Position numbers and translations under genes: made by a program
Source of the DNA: Streptomyces sp. NBC_01446
GTDB taxonomy: Bacteria; Actinomycetota; Actinomycetes; Streptomycetales; Streptomycetaceae
Direction: 5' to 3'
DNA: 64,000 nucleotides
NCBI RefSeq assembly: GCF_026340095.1
Contig: NZ_JAPEPO010000001.1
Location: 6,286,001-6,350,000, forward strand
Notes under the pieces: model-generated
Told to the model about the DNA's origin: nothing
Databases searched by the model: none
The model's input: the letters and a program-made list of their open reading frames with translations, nothing else
In this document: positions 61,193-64,000 of the stretch, in pieces
Layout: every line of letters begins with the position of its first letter
Position numbering within the stretch: the stretch's first letter is position 1

Positions 61193-62338
61193 ATGAGTCA
61201 CGGCCCACGATCAGGCCTTTCCGCGGTGAGCTCCGCGCTGCTGGCCATGAGCAGACACCTCGAGGTGCGCGACGTCCTCAAGACGATCGTCGCGTCGGCC
61301 CGCGAGCTGCTCGACGCCGAGTACGCGGCCCTCGGAGTGCCGGACGACCACGGAGGCTTCGCCCAGTTCGTCGTCGACGGCGTCAGCGACGCGCAGTGGA
61401 AGGCCATCGGCCCGCTCCCGCGCCAGCACGGCATCCTCGCCGCGATGCTGCGCGAGGCGAAGACCGAGCGCCTGGGCGACGTGCGCAAGGACCCGCGCTT
61501 CGAGGGCTGGCCGTCCGCGCACCCCGAGATGTCCGATTTCCTCGGCCTGCCCATCCGTGACGGGGACGAGGTCATCGGCGCCCTCTTCCTCGCCAACAAG
61601 AAGTGCCCCAAGCCGCAAGGAGGTTGCGGCTTCACCATGGAGGACGAGGAGCTGCTGACGATCCTCGCCCAGCACGCGGCCATCGCCCTGACGAACGCCC
61701 GCCTGTACGAGCGCAGCCGCGAGCTCACCATCGCCGAGGAGCGCTCGCGCCTCGCCCACGAACTGCACGACGCCGTAAGCCAGAAACTCTTCTCCCTGCG
61801 CCTGACCGCCCAGGCCGCCGCGGCCCTCGTCGACCGCGACCCGTCCCGCGCCAAGGGCGAGTTGCAGCACGTGGCGGAGCTGGCCGCCGAAGCCGCCGAC
61901 GAACTGCGCGCCGCCGTGGTCGAGTTGCGCCCCGCCGCGCTCGACGAGGACGGCCTGATCGCCACGCTGCGCACGCAGATCCAGGTACTCGACCGCGCCC
62001 ACTCGGCCCACGTCACCTTCGACTGCGGCGGCATCCGCGCCCTGCCCGCCGCCCAGGAGGAGGCCATGCTCCGCGTCGCCCAGGAGGCGCTGCACAACGC
62101 GCTGCGCCACTCGGGCGCCGAGCACGTCCGCGTGACGCTCGACAAGCGAGGCCCCGGAGCCGTCCTGCGCGTCAGCGACGACGGCGGCGGCTTCGAACCA
62201 CAGGCCGTCCGGCATGCGGGACGCCACCTCGGCCTGGTCTCGATGCGTGACCGGTCCGGTGGCGTCGGCGGCCGTCTGACGGTGGAATCGGAGCCCGGCA
62301 AGGGCACCACGATCGAGATGGAGGTCCCCGGTGGCTGA
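61193..62338 (+). CDS. GAF-domain sensor histidine kinase (NarL/LuxR-type partner)
   Basis: 381 residues, no membrane segment. The GAF domain (about 20-170: LLDAEYAALGVPDDHGGFAQ, FLGLPIRDGDEVIGALFLAN) contains two cysteines (CPKPQGGC) that might sense redox. The HisKA_3 site is at His192 (AHELHDAVSQ). The HATPase_c domain has ALHNALRHSGA and DDGGGF. It phosphorylates the response regulator encoded immediately downstream. Confidence 0.94.
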   Translation: MSHGPRSGLSAVSSALLAMSRHLEVRDVLKTIVASARELLDAEYAALGVPDDHGGFAQFVVDGVSDAQWKAIGPLPRQHGILAAMLREAKTERLGDVRKDPRFEGWPSAHPEMSDFLGLPIRDGDEVIGALFLANKKCPKPQGGCGFTMEDEELLTILAQHAAIALTNARLYERSRELTIAEERSRLAHELHDAVSQKLFSLRLTAQAAAALVDRDPSRAKGELQHVAELAAEAADELRAAVVELRPAALDEDGLIATLRTQIQVLDRAHSAHVTFDCGGIRALPAAQEEAMLRVAQEALHNALRHSGAEHVRVTLDKRGPGAVLRVSDDGGGFEPQAVRHAGRHLGLVSMRDRSGGVGGRLTVESEPGKGTTIEMEVPGG

Positions 62339-62975
62339 CAACAGGATCCGGGTGCTGCTGGTCGACGACCACCAGGTCGTCCGCCGAGGGCTGCGCACGT
62401 TCCTCGAGGTCCAGGACGACATCGAGGTCGTGGGGGAGGCGTCGGACGGCGCCGAGGGCGTCGCCCGTACCGAGGAGCTGAGGCCGGACGTCGTCCTGAT
62501 GGACGTCAAGATGCCCGTCATGGACGGCGTCGAGGCCCTGCGCAAGCTGCGCGAGCTGGCCAACCCCGCGCGCGTGCTCATCGTCACGAGCTTCACCGAA
62601 CAGCGCACCGTGGTCCCCGCCCTGCGCGCGGGCGCCGCCGGGTACGTCTACAAGGACGTCGACCCGGACGCCCTGGCCGGCGCCATCCGCTCGGTGCACG
62701 CGGGCCATGTGCTGCTCCAGCCGGAGGTGGCCGGCGCCCTGCTCTCGCAGGAGGAGACCAACGGCGGGCAGGGGAGAGGCAATTCCCTGACCGAGCGGGA
62801 GCGCGAGGTGCTCGGCCTGATCGCGGACGGTCGGTCGAACCGGGAGATCGCCCGCGCCCTCGTCCTCTCCGAGAAGACGGTCAAGACCCATGTGTCCAAC
62901 ATCCTGATGAAACTCGACTTGGCTGACCGCACCCAGGCCGCTCTGTGGGCCGTACGCCATGGGGCGGCCGGCTGA
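62331..62975 (+). CDS. LuxR/NarL-family response regulator
   Basis: 214 residues. The receiver has Asp12/Asp13 and the phosphoacceptor Asp58 (VVLMDVKMP). The LuxR HTH is at about 150-205 (LTEREREVLGLIADGRSNRE, SEKTVKTHVSNILMKL). The GTG at 62331 lies inside the kinase gene (8-base overlap), so the pair is coupled. Confidence 0.95.
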   Translation: MADNRIRVLLVDDHQVVRRGLRTFLEVQDDIEVVGEASDGAEGVARTEELRPDVVLMDVKMPVMDGVEALRKLRELANPARVLIVTSFTEQRTVVPALRAGAAGYVYKDVDPDALAGAIRSVHAGHVLLQPEVAGALLSQEETNGGQGRGNSLTEREREVLGLIADGRSNREIARALVLSEKTVKTHVSNILMKLDLADRTQAALWAVRHGAAG

Positions 62976-63174
62976 ACGATGCCGCGGCCGCGGGACGGCA
63001 TGAGGCTTCGCCGGACCGGGCGAGGGGGACGGCAACTCGGATGGTTCCGTTCCGGGCTGAGATTCATACTGTCGTGTGTATGTCCCCCAGATGGCGCATC
63101 CTGCGCGAGGCTCCGGCGTTCTCCAGTGCGTGCTGCGGCGGTTCGTCGCAGTGATCGCCTAGGAGGGTCAAGAA

Positions 63175-63417
63175 GTGAAGAAGCTGAAGAGGGTCGCGGC
63201 CGTATCGATGGTCGCCGGTGGGCTCGTCGCCGCCGGTGCCGGTATGGCCTCCGCCACCGACGCGCACGCGGACGGCCAGGCCGTGCACTCGCCCGGCGTC
63301 GTCTCGGGCAACGTGATCCAGGCTCCGGTCCACGTCCCGGTCAACGTCGTCGGCAACACTGTGAACGTCATCGGTGTGCTCAACCCGGCCTTCGGCAACC
63401 TCGGCGTCAACCACTGA
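63175..63417 (+). CDS. chpE: Chaplin, ChpE-like (short, cysteine-free)
   Basis: 80 residues: signal peptide (KRVAAVSMVAGGLVAAGAGM), then one chaplin domain (AVHSPGVVSGNVIQAPVHVP, NVIGVLNPAFGNLGVNH). Short chaplins assemble into amyloid-like fibrils on aerial hyphae. Cysteines are absent, as in S. coelicolor ChpE. The GTG at 63175 follows AGGAGGG. An inverted repeat, CATAC-N8-GTATG, lies at 63065-63082 upstream. Confidence 0.93.
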   Translation: MKKLKRVAAVSMVAGGLVAAGAGMASATDAHADGQAVHSPGVVSGNVIQAPVHVPVNVVGNTVNVIGVLNPAFGNLGVNH

Positions 63418-63443
63418 CGTACGCCTCAGGTCCACCAGTGACC

Positions 63444-63473
63444 ACCGGCCCCCGGGTGACCCCGGGGGCCGGT
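63444..63473 (+). terminator. Terminator after the first chaplin gene
   Basis: ACCGGCCCCCGGG-TGAC-CCCGGGGGCCGGT is a perfect 13-bp stem followed by CCCGTTT, located 26 bases past the stop. Confidence 0.88.
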
Positions 63474-63616
63474 CCCGTTTCCGGCCCGGCCGCAGACCGG
63501 TTGATCCGAACGGGCGCATCGCCGCCCCCGCCCGTGTCATCCGCCCGGCCCACCCGTTGCACAGCGTGCACCCCCGTGGCTGGGGTCGAATCGCCATAGC
63601 TGGAGGAATGCTTCTC

Positions 63617-63856
63617 ATGAACATCGCCAAGAAGGCCGCCCTGGCCGTCGCCGTCGCCGGGATCGCCGCGGGCGCTTCCGCCGGAGCCGCTGTCGCGGAC
63701 TCGGGTGCCGAGGGCCTGGCGGCCCACTCCCCGGGTGTGGGCTCCGGCAACGCGGTACAGGTCCCGGTCCACGTTCCGGTCAACGTCACGGGCGACAGTG
63801 TCAACGTGATCGGACTGCTGAACCCGACGTTCGGCAACGCCTCCGCGAACGGCTGA
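63617..63856 (+). CDS. Second short chaplin, also cysteine-free
   Basis: 79 residues: signal peptide (KKAALAVAVAGIAAGASAGA) and one chaplin domain (AAHSPGVGSGNAVQVPVHVP, NVIGLLNPTFGNASANG). Compared with ChpD/F/G/H-type sequences, which have two cysteines in this domain, both positions are Thr and Ser here. The ATG at 63617 sits 9 bases after GGAGGA; the ATG at 63608 is too close to it. Confidence 0.9.
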   Translation: MNIAKKAALAVAVAGIAAGASAGAAVADSGAEGLAAHSPGVGSGNAVQVPVHVPVNVTGDSVNVIGLLNPTFGNASANG

Positions 63857-63867
63857 CACACCCCCCT

Positions 63868-63905
63868 GGAAGGGCCCCACGGACATGGATCCGTGGGGCC
63901 CTTCC
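63868..63905 (+). terminator. Terminator after the second chaplin gene
   Basis: GGAAGGGCCCCACGGA and its exact complement form a 16-bp stem around CATGGA, starting 11 bases past the stop. Confidence 0.9.
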
Positions 63906-64000
63906 TATGTGTTACGTCAATCCCGGGCGGGCGTCCGTGTACCGGCGCCCCCGCCCCCAACGCCATACGGCCCCGGCCTTACCTCCCCCCGCGCTCCCGC

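Noticed and set aside
1..64000. tRNA genes, CRISPR arrays, insertion sequences or prophage genes
   Set aside because: I found no T-loop/acceptor pattern outside coding sequence, no spaced direct repeats and no transposase, integrase or phage-structure protein.

Overview
The window is 64 kb of high-GC (about 70% or more) actinobacterial chromosome, and almost certainly Streptomyces. The indicators are third-position G/C in every gene, frequent GTG/TTG starts, two chaplin genes, a streptophobe protein, an Asp23/AmaP-type envelope operon, and a gene order (chaplin, fabI/fabG, tyrS, moaA, subtilases, pit, cob) that I remember from the conserved core of Streptomyces chromosomes; I could not check this synteny. 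I see no tRNA or rRNA genes, no CRISPR array, no insertion sequence and no prophage. It reads as core chromosome with a few accessory cassettes.

Layout: 1-3.9 kb is a minus-strand late cobalamin operon (cbiB-cobQ-cobN, with cobN running off the left edge) behind a cobalamin riboswitch. 3.9-5.5 kb holds a PiT phosphate transporter with a small membrane partner and a PHO-box-like repeat. 5.6-11.5 kb holds a frameshifted GH25 lysozyme gene, a class II aldolase, an alpha/beta hydrolase, an unknown protein, a VOC protein and a zinc peptidase. 11.6-14.9 kb holds an ABC-F protein with a possible leader peptide, a small HTH protein and an enoyl-CoA hydratase-like protein. 14.9-18.0 kb is the Asp23/Gls24-AmaP cell-envelope cluster. 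18.0-22.9 kb holds an SDR with degenerate catalytic residues, a GH15 enzyme, SURF1, a Cys-rich small protein and a DEDDh exonuclease with a BRCT-like tail.

22.9-27.8 kb is a TetR gene facing a four-gene catabolic-looking operon (acetoacetate-decarboxylase family, SDR, two amidohydrolases). 27.8-31.4 kb holds a VIT-family transporter and then an AGMO-like fatty acid hydroxylase translationally coupled to a lysoplasmalogenase, followed by a zinc alcohol dehydrogenase. This may be an ether-lipid cleavage module. 31.4-37.3 kb holds CopD, a CoA transferase and two tandem subtilases. 37.5-42.0 kb holds a DUF485/acetate-type symporter pair, moaA and small proteins. 42-48 kb holds tyrS, tldE/tldD and the fabG-fabI fatty acid pair. 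48-52 kb holds a secreted small protein, a GntR regulator facing an MFS exporter plus a tiny partner, and a SixA phosphatase. 52-58 kb holds serB, the streptophobe protein and a divergent FHA-ABC transporter. 58-64 kb holds a lytic transglycosylase, a divergent QueA-like protein coupled to an SDR, a two-component system and two cysteine-free chaplins.

The signals most worth following are the putative ether-lipid module, the TetR operon, the QueA-like protein that has lost family signature residues, the apparently leaderless short ORF in front of the ABC-F gene, and the two adjacent chaplins that both lack cysteine.
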